From Candidatus Shapirobacteria bacterium (GTDB lineage: Bacteria; Patescibacteriota; Microgenomatia; UBA12405), in assembly GCA_023245435.1 (NCBI GenBank), contig JAHFKH010000030.1, positions 1-8,727 of the forward strand: a stretch of DNA of 8,727 bases, in the 5' to 3' direction. Each line of letters starts with the position of its first letter. Positions within the stretch are counted from its first letter, which is position 1. A program made the translations under genes and the position numbers. Below the pieces are notes generated by a model. It saw only the letters and a list, made by a program, of their open reading frames with translations. It did not search any database and was not told the DNA's origin. Shown here piece after piece: positions 1-6,196 of this stretch.

Positions 1-1
1 A

Positions 2-409
2 TCTCGTGGACAAATTGCATATCAATGTTTAGTTGACATACCAAAACATTTTCCTAATGTTAATTTATTGGAATATGTTGTTATGCCAAATCATATACAT
101 CTATTGTTGGAGATAATCAAACCTTTATCTAACATAGTAGAGACGCATCATGATGCGTCTCTAACAAAAAAATATCAAAGTTATTTCCATCACCGAATCG
201 CCAAAAAATCAACACAAATAATCCCATTAGTTATCAAACAATATAAATCGGCAGTTACAAAATTAATTAATCCTAAAACATGTTTTTTTGGTTGGCAGTC
301 GCGATATTATGATGAAATTATAGAAAATGAAACAAGATTAAAAGTTATAAAATATTATATTCGTAATAATCCCAAAAATTGGAATAAGGATACACTAAAT
401 AAAAAATAG
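2..409 (+). CDS. REP-associated (RAYT-type) Y1 tyrosine transposase, 5' partial
   Basis: The frame is open to the window edge, so the N-terminus is missing and 135 residues are visible. A TTG at 68 is an internal leucine, not the start, because the family-typical sequence DIPKHFPNVNLLEYVVMPNHIH runs through it. The HUH motif is PNHIH (visible residues 29-33), whose two histidines bind the metal ion. Near the C-terminus, WQSRYYDEII followed by KYYIRNNPKNW matches the RAYT/Y1_Tnp family, and the catalytic tyrosine probably lies in the KYYIRNNP block. Such enzymes nick and rejoin single-stranded DNA at REP palindromes and are usually single-copy, domesticated genes. The middle of the protein (IVETHHDASLT) is encoded by a perfect palindrome at 138-163. 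The gene converges on the minus-strand cluster, with 15 bases between stop codons. Family assignment is firm; activity cannot be judged from a partial gene. Confidence 0.88.
   Translation, partial: SRGQIAYQCLVDIPKHFPNVNLLEYVVMPNHIHLLLEIIKPLSNIVETHHDASLTKKYQSYFHHRIAKKSTQIIPLVIKQYKSAVTKLINPKTCFFGWQSRYYDEIIENETRLKVIKYYIRNNPKNWNKDTLNKK
138..163. repeat. 26-bp perfect palindrome inside the transposase gene
   Basis: The half-site TAGAGACGCATCA is followed directly by its exact reverse complement, with no loop. It is read in frame as ETHHDASL within the transposase. It could fold as a hairpin in single-stranded DNA, the type of substrate RAYT enzymes recognise, so it may be a REP-like unit lodged in the gene. 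No second copy is present in this window. No T-run follows on either strand, so it does not look like a terminator. Confidence 0.8.
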
Positions 410-424
410 GAAATCGTGTCTCTG

Positions 425-640
425 CTATCGTTTAACTAAATCTATTCTATCTGACCACATATCTTGTCCACATCCAGTACAAAATAAATTAAATCTCGGT
501 TGGGCTTCTGTTGTATATTTATTTGTTTCTGGATTAGAAGAATCTTTAACATATATTTTTACCGGTATACGATGATTACGATTTTTACTACACAAATAAT
601 CAACTATATTAAACTCTACTCTTGTTGCTGTTGTAGGCAT
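425..640 (-). CDS. Small unrecognised protein with a CxxC pair
   Basis: I do not recognise this 71-residue protein. I chose the ATG at 638-640; a GTG five codons upstream (655) would give 76 residues. The C-terminal half contains FCTGCGQDMW, a single CxxC knuckle, with one further cysteine earlier (DYLC). This is half of a zinc-ribbon pattern and would need a partner chain or the third cysteine to hold a metal. There is no signal peptide or membrane segment. It is the last gene of the minus-strand series, 18 bases after the thioredoxin-like gene. There is no Shine-Dalgarno sequence; TACAAT lies five bases before the ATG. All four isoleucines are ATA and three of six arginines AGA, so it may be a recent arrival or a fast-evolving gene. 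Reality as a gene is likely but not certain. Confidence 0.55.
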   Translation of the reverse strand: MPTTATRVEFNIVDYLCSKNRNHRIPVKIYVKDSSNPETNKYTTEAQPRFNLFCTGCGQDMWSDRIDLVKR

Positions 641-658
641 ATTTGATTGTACCACTGT

Positions 659-1660
659 TTAGACACCGCAGCCGCCGGCGGCGGGGGCAGCTCCATTTAG
701 CTCGGGTAAAATAGTTTTACATTCTTTGGGGGTTGATTTGGCACCAATACAAATCCCCTCTTTGATGACATTGGGAGTACGATATTTACTTTGACTGGCA
801 ACTTTATTGCCAATTTTTAGGGTACCTGTGCCATCTTGAGTATAGGCAGCTTCAGGAGGAAATGGTTGATCATTTATAAGTAATGTGGGAGATCCCGAAA
901 CATTATATTTGGTAGTTAAAGCTAATTCTTTTTCAATTAAATTGATACCATCTTTGTTAAAACATTCAGTAATGGCGTTGGTATCTAAACCAGTTTGTTT
1001 GGCTTGATCTTCCCAACACGAATCGGCATTTTGAGCCGTACAATTTTTGTTGATTTTACCAATAAAGTCCCACCATAATTTTTTATTATCACCAACCATG
1101 TTCCAAACACACATTTCGCGAATATCTTGAGTTGCCTCTTGTCGACCATGAAGTGAAGCGTACATAGCACCGGATGGTGATTTGATATAAGCTTTTTCAT
1201 CCTTACATTTGGCTAAATTGTTACTAACTACCTGTTTACATTCAGCAACAGAAGTAAAATATTTATTTTGAACATAAGTGGCACATTGATTAATATCACC
1301 GGAACGACTGGCGCAATAAGTGTCAAGGTTATCAATTTTGTCAAAAATATAGTGAGGAGTAATATTGGTTTTGGATCCAATTAAGTCAAAGACGGGACGT
1401 AAAATATCTTCAATTTGATTACCGTAGGGACAAAAACTCATGACAAAAAATTTTAATTCAGCCTTGTCTTGTTTTGGTGGAGCAAAAACTATTTTACTAT
1501 CAAGTTTGGGAGTAGTGGTCAAACCAACTGATCTAAATCGAGCAAAAGAAAGACCAGAATAAAAGGATAGACCAACTAATAATATTGCGGTAAAAATTAC
1601 AGCGGGAACAGGAACTTTAATGTATTTATAGGTATTTTCTTCGATTATTTTTTTGGCCAT
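659..1660 (-). CDS. Membrane-anchored cysteine-rich thioredoxin-fold (GILT/DsbA-like) protein
   Basis: This 333-residue protein has a positively charged N-terminus, one membrane segment (about 17-40), a short linker and a thioredoxin-like domain (about 68-265). The domain should therefore lie outside the membrane. The active-site region reads MSFCPYG, where a classical CxxC would be; the second cysteine is a glycine, leaving C77 alone, as in CxxS/CxxG monothiol variants. The cis-proline loop is SGSPTLLIN (P258). The block YASLHGRQE...REMC (168-184) resembles GILT-like thiol proteins of archaea and bacteria. Twelve cysteines (77, 116, 126, 141, 152, 184, 207, 215, 233, 304, 314, 331) suit a disulfide-rich extracytoplasmic domain. 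The tail is a flexible Ala/Pro stretch ending GGCGV. The ferredoxin gene is 16 bases upstream. The fold is well supported; whether it reduces, oxidises or isomerises disulfides cannot be read from sequence. Confidence 0.75.
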   Translation of the reverse strand: MAKKIIEENTYKYIKVPVPAVIFTAILLVGLSFYSGLSFARFRSVGLTTTPKLDSKIVFAPPKQDKAELKFFVMSFCPYGNQIEDILRPVFDLIGSKTNITPHYIFDKIDNLDTYCASRSGDINQCATYVQNKYFTSVAECKQVVSNNLAKCKDEKAYIKSPSGAMYASLHGRQEATQDIREMCVWNMVGDNKKLWWDFIGKINKNCTAQNADSCWEDQAKQTGLDTNAITECFNKDGINLIEKELALTTKYNVSGSPTLLINDQPFPPEAAYTQDGTGTLKIGNKVASQSKYRTPNVIKEGICIGAKSTPKECKTILPELNGAAPAAGGCGV

Positions 1661-1676
1661 ATTTTTTTAATAATAA

Positions 1677-1877
1677 TTACTCGTTGATAATGGAAATAGC
1701 ACCAACTGGGCATGAAGTGATGGCATTTTGAACCGTTTCACTATTAACATCGGCTGGTTGTTTTTTAACTTTGGCTTTGTAGGTAGTGGTATCCATTTCA
1801 AAAGTTTCGGGGTCGAGTAAGGGGCAAGTATTGCAACCAATACATTTATCGGGATCAACATAAACTTTTTGAGTCAT
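1677..1877 (-). CDS. Single-cluster [4Fe-4S] ferredoxin
   Basis: This 66-residue acidic protein carries CIGCNTC (C12, C15, C18) and a distal SCPVGAI (C56), the four ligands of one cubane [4Fe-4S] cluster. The long spacing between third and fourth ligands is typical of monocluster ferredoxins of the Thermotoga/Bacillus type, and it has no extra cysteine pair for the disulfide seen in some of them. It should be a soluble cytosolic one-electron carrier. Its redox partner is not in the window. The start ATG at 1875-1877 lies 8 bases after the preceding stop codon, and an extended -10 sequence (TGATATAAT) ends 7 bases before it. The exported thioredoxin-like gene follows 16 bases downstream, which suggests joint expression but does not prove electron transfer between them. 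Confidence 0.88.
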   Translation of the reverse strand: MTQKVYVDPDKCIGCNTCPLLDPETFEMDTTTYKAKVKKQPADVNSETVQNAITSCPVGAISIINE

Positions 1878-1884
1878 AGAAAAA

Positions 1885-1893
1885 ATTATATCA
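1885..1893 (-). promoter_or_regulatory. Candidate extended -10 promoter element for ferredoxin
   Basis: On the minus strand the sequence reads TGATATAAT, a perfect TGn-TATAAT extended -10, ending 7 bases before the ferredoxin ATG. The stop codon of the upstream gene lies within it. No convincing -35 box is visible, which extended -10 promoters often lack. At this distance transcription would begin at or next to the ATG, giving a leaderless message. In such AT-rich DNA a chance match is possible. Confidence 0.4.
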
Positions 1894-2377
1894 AATAATT
1901 TTGTTTATATTCTTTTATAAAATTTCCCGATTCAATAATGGCTTTGAGAATTAGGGTAATTCGGTCTTCGGCTTCGATTTTGGATAATTTTTTAACGTTA
2001 CCGGGAAAATAGTGAAAAATTTCATTTCGACCTTGTTTCCAAGCTGACCAAAGTTTTTCGGCCAATTGTTCACCATTGTCGTGTAAATCGGCAAGTTTTT
2101 TAAAAATAGAATATCGTTTGTAACGCAGGGAAGGATTTAGAGTTTTACCAACCCGAAAACGATCGGAATGATAACTATTTTCGTCAATAATGTGAAGATC
2201 AAAGAAAAAATCTTTTAAATAACCTTCATAAGCTTTGGCCGCAGGAGCAACAATAAAAGAATAATCGTTAATATGATTTTCTTGCAAATATTTTAAAACA
2301 TTTTCCACATCATCAATTAATTGATCTTGATCGTTTTTAAGATAGGTCTTGGCGTCAATAAAAAGTTGAGGATCCAT
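1886..2377 (-). CDS. Small HEPN-type protein resembling the RnlA toxin C-terminal domain
   Basis: The start is the ATG at 2375-2377 (163 residues, MDPQLF...), five bases after the upstream stop; a longer frame would overlap that gene with unlikely sequence. The protein looks all-helical and cytosolic. Two motifs stand out: APAAKAYEGYLKDF (44-57) in an early helix, and KQGRNEIFHYF (114-124), which contains R117-x4-H122. The Rx4-6H motif is the catalytic signature of HEPN ribonucleases, and both the AYEGYLK-type helix and the RNxxFH block resemble the HEPN domain at the end of RnlA (RNase LS) toxins. The N-terminal domains of RnlA are absent. The neighbouring genes are not recognisable antitoxins such as RnlB or an MNT nucleotidyltransferase. 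Possible roles are an RNase, an orphan toxin-like domain or an RNA-binding protein. HEPN assignment is fairly good; function is inference. Confidence 0.6.
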   Translation of the reverse strand: MDPQLFIDAKTYLKNDQDQLIDDVENVLKYLQENHINDYSFIVAPAAKAYEGYLKDFFFDLHIIDENSYHSDRFRVGKTLNPSLRYKRYSIFKKLADLHDNGEQLAEKLWSAWKQGRNEIFHYFPGNVKKLSKIEAEDRITLILKAIIESGNFIKEYKQNYLI

Positions 2378-2382
2378 AAAAC

Positions 2383-2937
2383 TTAGAATACAAGAATGGT
2401 GGTTAAAAGGAAACAGACAAATCCAAAAAACCAAATATAATATTTGAGAGAAGAAATGGCAAATTGTTTTGATTCACGGGCAAAAAGCCATTGTTGAAGT
2501 TTTTTAGGGTCATTGCGATATGAATAAATTTCGTCAATTAATAAATGGATATTAACGGCTAATAAAATAGATTTTATAAAAATGCTACTAGTTGAGGTAA
2601 AAACAAAAAAAGAAAAAATAGTTAAAACTACTTGAAAAAAATAATGATGAAAAATTAAGCTAAGATGTTGGTGTTCAGTAACTTTTAATAATTTTATTAA
2701 ACTACGCCAATCCCCTTTTTTCCAGGCAATTTGGGCCAAACGGCTTTCTTCCAAATTTGGTTTTAAATAAAGCCAATAAATTAGATGATCGAGGTCAATT
2801 AAATATGAACCCAAGGCTAGACCAATTAATAAGTAAAAGTAATTTAAATAGTTTGTTTTTGAAAATAACCAAATAAGACTAGTGACAAAATATATGCAAA
2901 ACAAAGGAATAATATGTGGTTTAAATTCTGATTTCAC
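2383..2937 (-). CDS. Polytopic membrane protein with a YdjM/DUF457-like His/Asp pattern
   Basis: The protein has 184 residues and starts with GTG at 2935-2937; no in-frame ATG precedes the first membrane segment. Hydrophobic segments lie at about 9-25, 31-47, 98-115, 118-135 and 164-183. Polar residues sit in positions resembling the YdjM/DUF457 family of membrane-bound, metal-dependent hydrolase-like proteins: GSYLIDLDHLIYW (D48, D50, H51), a histidine cluster EHQHLSLIFHH (H89, H91, H97, H98) and HLLIDEI (H131, D135). Family members usually read LPDxDH and HRGxTHS at the first two sites, so this is a divergent match and enzymatic activity is unproven. It lies 22 bases after the ABC permease gene and 5 bases before the HEPN gene, probably in the same transcript. 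It might also be a membrane protein unrelated to hydrolases. Confidence 0.6.
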   Translation of the reverse strand: MKSEFKPHIIPLFCIYFVTSLIWLFSKTNYLNYFYLLIGLALGSYLIDLDHLIYWLYLKPNLEESRLAQIAWKKGDWRSLIKLLKVTEHQHLSLIFHHYFFQVVLTIFSFFVFTSTSSIFIKSILLAVNIHLLIDEIYSYRNDPKKLQQWLFARESKQFAISSLKYYIWFFGFVCFLLTTILVF

Positions 2938-2959
2938 TAATTAATATTAGCAGAAAAAG

Positions 2960-4183
2960 TTATTCATATCTTAACGCTTCGATGGGAGAAAGCTGGGAGG
3001 CTTTGCGAGCCGGAGCGACACCAAAGATAACTCCAACGGCAAATGATACCCCAAATGCCAATGAAATCGAACCAATAGTTACTTGGGCGGGGAAAAATTG
3101 GGAAATGGCAAATGTACCTAAAGCTCCGAGACAGATTCCAACTAAACCACCAATACTTGACAAAATTACAGCTTCAATTAAAAATTGAATTAAAATTGCC
3201 CTAGGATAGGCACCAATTGCTTTGCGTAAACCAATTTCTCGGGTGCGTTCGGTAACTGTGACTAACATAATATTCATAATTCCAATCCCCCCAACAACCA
3301 AAGAAATAGCGGCAATACCAGTTAAGGCAATGGTTAAGGTGCTGATAATAGAGTTAATTGAAGATAATAATTGAGATGAATCAAAAACAGAAAACGCATC
3401 TTTGTCATATTTTTTGAGTAAGATTTTTTTTACTTCAGCTTTGGTGGCTTCTACACCTTCTTGTTGGCTGGCTTTGATGTTAATGGCATTAATATTTTCA
3501 TTACCAGTAAATTCAAAAACAAGGCCAATGGGAATGTACAAAAAATCATCAAACGATGGTCCGCCAAACGAAGAACCTTTTTTGTCTAAAATTCCAATAA
3601 CTTTTAAACTTTTGCCTTTGGCAATAATTTTTTTACCCAAGGCCGAACTTTTGGGAAAAAGATCGTTGGCTAAGGTATAACCTAAAACTGCGACATTACT
3701 TTTTTTATCATCTTCTTCTTTGTTGTACCAACGCCCATTGCCAGCACTGGGAATTAAATTATTGTTTGGACCATAAAGATAATTCGAACCAAAAGCGGTG
3801 ACACCCTTTTTATTGGCAAATGAAGTAGATATATCAACTGTCGACTGTGAATTGGGTGAAACAATAGAATTTTTTAAATTTCGGCGTAAATCATTAATAT
3901 CTTTTAAGCTAAAAGAGGTGCTAACTAAGCGTGATGAAGGGCTGTTGCTAAAACCGCCTTTATCATTAAACACTTTACCTGGGGCAACAAAAACAGTATT
4001 GGCACCCAAACTTTCAAATTGTTGATTGATATAAATTTGTAACCCATTGCCGATAGAAGTTAATAAAATAACTGATGTTACCCCAATAATGATTCCCAAT
4101 GAAGTCAAAGCCGTTCGACCTTTATTTTTTAAAATCGAACGAAAAGAAGATTTAATTAAATCATCGAGTGATGGTTTTAACAT
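2960..4183 (-). CDS. MacB/FtsX-type ABC transporter permease
   Basis: This 407-residue protein follows the MacB permease plan. A cytosolic N-terminus (SSFRSILKNKGRTALTSLG) leads into membrane segment 1 (about 25-47). A large extracytoplasmic MacB periplasmic-core-like domain follows (about 50-275), then three further segments (about 280-308, 330-358 and 370-392). The cytoplasmic loop VTERTREIGLRKAIGA (310-325), which couples to the ATPase, and the C-terminal PARKASQLSPIEALRYE are classic for the family. Unlike E. coli MacB the ATPase is a separate protein, as in YknYZ-type systems. The ATG at 4181-4183 overlaps the ATPase stop by seven bases, suggesting translational coupling. Such transporters act by mechanotransmission, moving substrates from the outer membrane leaflet or cell surface rather than through a cytoplasmic channel. 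The substrate is not predictable. Confidence 0.93.
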   Translation of the reverse strand: MLKPSLDDLIKSSFRSILKNKGRTALTSLGIIIGVTSVILLTSIGNGLQIYINQQFESLGANTVFVAPGKVFNDKGGFSNSPSSRLVSTSFSLKDINDLRRNLKNSIVSPNSQSTVDISTSFANKKGVTAFGSNYLYGPNNNLIPSAGNGRWYNKEEDDKKSNVAVLGYTLANDLFPKSSALGKKIIAKGKSLKVIGILDKKGSSFGGPSFDDFLYIPIGLVFEFTGNENINAINIKASQQEGVEATKAEVKKILLKKYDKDAFSVFDSSQLLSSINSIISTLTIALTGIAAISLVVGGIGIMNIMLVTVTERTREIGLRKAIGAYPRAILIQFLIEAVILSSIGGLVGICLGALGTFAISQFFPAQVTIGSISLAFGVSFAVGVIFGVAPARKASQLSPIEALRYE

Positions 4184-4878
4184 ATTTTTCCATCTCTTAT
4201 AACAATTATTCTTTCGGCTTGTTTGGCCAATTCCATATCATGAGTAACTAAAACAATAGTTCGGCCTTCATGATGAAGTTCATGAAATAATTTTATAATT
4301 TCTGATCCTGACTTTGAATCAAGATTGCCGGTGGGTTCGTCGGCCAAAATAATTAAAGGATTGTTGACCAAGGCCCGGGCAATAGCGACACGTTGTTGTT
4401 GACCACCAGAAAGTTGAGCAGGAGTGTTAGGAGCTTTGTCGGCTAGACCTACCTTGGTTAGCATTTCGATGGCCAATTTGTTGCGGTCATTTTTGGGAAC
4501 ATCGGAATAAAGTAAAGGTAGGGCAACATTTTCAACGGCTGAAGTTTTGGCGAGTAAATTAAACTGTTGAAACACAAAACCTAAAGTTATATTTCTGGTT
4601 TTAGCCAGGGCTTCTTCTTTGAAATGAGAAATATCTTGACCTTCAAGTAAAATTTGGCCTGAAGTTGGGTTGTCCAATAGTCCGACAATGTGCATTAAGG
4701 TTGATTTACCCGATCCCGACGGTCCGGTAATCGAAACAAATTCACCAGGGTAAATGGCAAAAGAAACTCCATCTAAAGCATTAAAAGTACTATTACCTAA
4801 AGTATAGGTTTTAACAATATTTTTTAATTCCAATACCGGAGATTTTTTTTTAGCGTTTTTTGATAACGACGGTGTCAT
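4177..4878 (-). CDS. ABC transporter ATP-binding protein (MacB/LolD/YknY type)
   Basis: This 233-residue nucleotide-binding subunit has all required motifs: Walker A GPSGSGKST (52-60), Q-loop FQQFNLL (103-109), signature LSGGQQQR (156-163), Walker B IILADEP (176-182, catalytic E181) and switch histidine in VTHD (H213). The TGNLDS after Walker B and the close spacing are typical of the LolD/MacB subfamily, which pairs with FtsX-like permeases. The ATG at 4876-4878 sits inside the end of the adaptor gene (29-base overlap); no other ATG exists before Walker A, and the Lys/Ser-rich N-terminal tail is slightly longer than usual. It should form a homodimer that powers the permease encoded immediately downstream. 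Confidence 0.95.
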   Translation of the reverse strand: MTPSLSKNAKKKSPVLELKNIVKTYTLGNSTFNALDGVSFAIYPGEFVSITGPSGSGKSTLMHIVGLLDNPTSGQILLEGQDISHFKEEALAKTRNITLGFVFQQFNLLAKTSAVENVALPLLYSDVPKNDRNKLAIEMLTKVGLADKAPNTPAQLSGGQQQRVAIARALVNNPLIILADEPTGNLDSKSGSEIIKLFHELHHEGRTIVLVTHDMELAKQAERIIVIRDGKIC

Positions 4879-5887
4879 TTTGATTTATTCCATCTAAAAT
4901 TTCAACTAAGGTGTCTGTTTCAATTCCGGTTTTAATATTTCTTTTTTCTAATTTATCACCAACTTTTAGCCAAACATAATTTTGACCATTGTCATCGTTA
5001 ATGGCTTCAAGCGGTAAAGTTAAAGCGTTTGAAACTTCTTTGATTAAAATATCGACATCACCATCCATACCCAATCGATAACTTAAACCTTGATTATCAA
5101 GTGGCAGGGGGAAGCGAATTTCGTAAACAGTTGATGATTGACCAGCAACAGGAGTAAAAGAAACAAAGCTTAACTTAGTGTCAATAATTTTATCGGCAAA
5201 TGAGTCTAATTTAATAGTGGCCTCTTGTCCCTGAGCAAGTTTGACGACTTCTTGTTGGTCAACTTCCGATCGAAAATAAAGGGAATTGGGGTTGATAATA
5301 GTAATTGTAGCCGTAGCTGGGGTAATATTTACACCCGGTAATGGTTGGTCAATGGCAACCACGACGCCGTCGATGGGGGTAATTAATTTTGATTCGGCAA
5401 TGGCCATATCGGCAATTTCGTAGGTAATGACGGAATTATTTAGTGAATATTGGGTGCGATCAAGAATTCTTTGAATGGCATCGGTGACCAAATAATTGTC
5501 TCGGGTTTTTTGATAAGTGTCTTGAACATCTTGAAATTGACTTAACTGGGTTCGATAATTGTTATATTGAGTTTGTAATGATTTTTTTAATTCAACACTG
5601 TCAAGGGTAGCTAGGACTTGCCATTTTTTGACTCGATCACCAATTTTGACTCCGACCCAATTTAGTTTTCCAGAATTTTTAAATTTAACAATGGCAATTT
5701 GGTCTGAGTTAATTGAACCGGATAGGGTAACTTGATCTTTGATGTCTTGAATAGTGGGAGAAATTATTTGGTCAGTTTTAGGATTTAAAGTAACGGCAGA
5801 AGTGGGAGTGGTCGTAAATTTACGGATAACAAAAAATAGGGCAATAGCCGCAATAATTCCAATAATAATTTTGGTTGTTTTATTCAT
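4850..5887 (-). CDS. MacA/HlyD-type membrane-fusion (adaptor) protein of an ABC exporter
   Basis: This 345-residue protein has an N-terminal membrane anchor (about 6-22) and then the standard adaptor layout. The first half of the lipoyl-like domain ends in GVKIGDRVKKWQVLATLD (79-96). A short helical hairpin follows (about 98-165), then the second lipoyl half ITPIDGVVVAI (169-179), a beta-barrel (about 200-285) and a membrane-proximal domain to the end. The hairpin is much shorter than in E. coli MacA, as expected if there is no TolC-like outer-membrane channel to reach; this fits a cell without a second membrane. Genes for the ATPase and permease follow with overlapping frames, so the three form one exporter similar to YknXYZ. 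AGAGAG eight bases before the ATG is one of the few Shine-Dalgarno-like sequences in the window. The substrate is unknown. Confidence 0.9.
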   Translation of the reverse strand: MNKTTKIIIGIIAAIALFFVIRKFTTTPTSAVTLNPKTDQIISPTIQDIKDQVTLSGSINSDQIAIVKFKNSGKLNWVGVKIGDRVKKWQVLATLDSVELKKSLQTQYNNYRTQLSQFQDVQDTYQKTRDNYLVTDAIQRILDRTQYSLNNSVITYEIADMAIAESKLITPIDGVVVAIDQPLPGVNITPATATITIINPNSLYFRSEVDQQEVVKLAQGQEATIKLDSFADKIIDTKLSFVSFTPVAGQSSTVYEIRFPLPLDNQGLSYRLGMDGDVDILIKEVSNALTLPLEAINDDNGQNYVWLKVGDKLEKRNIKTGIETDTLVEILDGINQNDTVVIKKR

Positions 5888-5901
5888 AAATTAATCTCTC
5901 T

Positions 5902-5907
5902 ATTATA
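5902..5907 (-). promoter_or_regulatory. Candidate -10 element before the exporter genes
   Basis: The minus strand reads TATAAT 14 bases before the adaptor ATG, overlapping the stop codon of the upstream 97-residue gene. AGAGAG lies between it and the ATG. No good -35 box is seen at 16 to 18 bases. It could provide separate expression of the exporter genes; it may also be a chance match in AT-rich DNA. Confidence 0.3.
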
Positions 5908-6196
5908 TAGTATTTTTTAGCTGTTTTAGTTTCCACATAAATAGACGGCCTTTGGAGTTGATGGTATTTTGGTTTTGATCTTTGACGAAATAAAAAGCTT
6001 TGTCGAGTAAGTTTTTGTCCGTATTTTTGGCTAATCTAATATAAAGTGATTTATGGTCCCAATCCCCTAGTTCTTCGGCTAACATCAAACCGTAAGCTTG
6101 GAATTCATTTTTAATATATTTTTTACGCCGTTCTAGCTTTTTTTTATATTCGACCAACGTATCGGCAAATAATTGAGGAGGAGAAGATTTGTTCAT
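5903..6196 (-). CDS. Unrecognised small basic helical protein, 97 residues
   Basis: I cannot assign a function. The protein has no signal peptide or membrane segment. Residues about 13-40 form a charged, probably helical stretch (EYKKKLERRKKYIKNEF) followed by LMLAEELGDWDHKSLYIRLAK, and it ends with SKGRLFMWKLKQLK. The compact aromatic and lysine-rich pattern suggests a nucleic-acid- or ribosome-associated protein, but that is a guess. The ATG at 6194-6196 begins with the last base of the tRNA-Ala CCA end, so it has no leader of its own and normal tRNA 3' processing would remove its A. An in-frame TTG at 6155-6157 is the first alternative start and would give 84 residues. The exporter adaptor begins 15 bases downstream. 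The ORF reads well and is probably real; the start is uncertain. Confidence 0.65.
   Translation of the reverse strand: MNKSSPPQLFADTLVEYKKKLERRKKYIKNEFQAYGLMLAEELGDWDHKSLYIRLAKNTDKNLLDKAFYFVKDQNQNTINSKGRLFMWKLKQLKNTI

Noticed and set aside
418..423. GTCTCT beyond the transposase stop as a partial second copy of the 138-163 palindrome
   Set aside because: Only six bases match and no inverted partner is present, so this is within chance.
2378..2434. Upstream extension of the HEPN gene into the membrane-protein gene
   Set aside because: The added hydrophobic residues are encoded by the overlapping membrane-protein gene in another frame; the ATG at 2375-2377 fits the compact spacing of the neighbours.
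2982..4025. Open frames on the plus strand opposite the permease gene (2982-3188, 3402-3680, 3798-4025)
   Set aside because: They lie wholly opposite a clear MacB permease gene, are low-complexity and resemble no family; they are antisense shadows.
4850..4878. Overlap of the adaptor and ATPase genes as a possible frameshift or fusion
   Set aside because: Both proteins are complete by family motifs, and overlapping ends are common in compact operons of this type.
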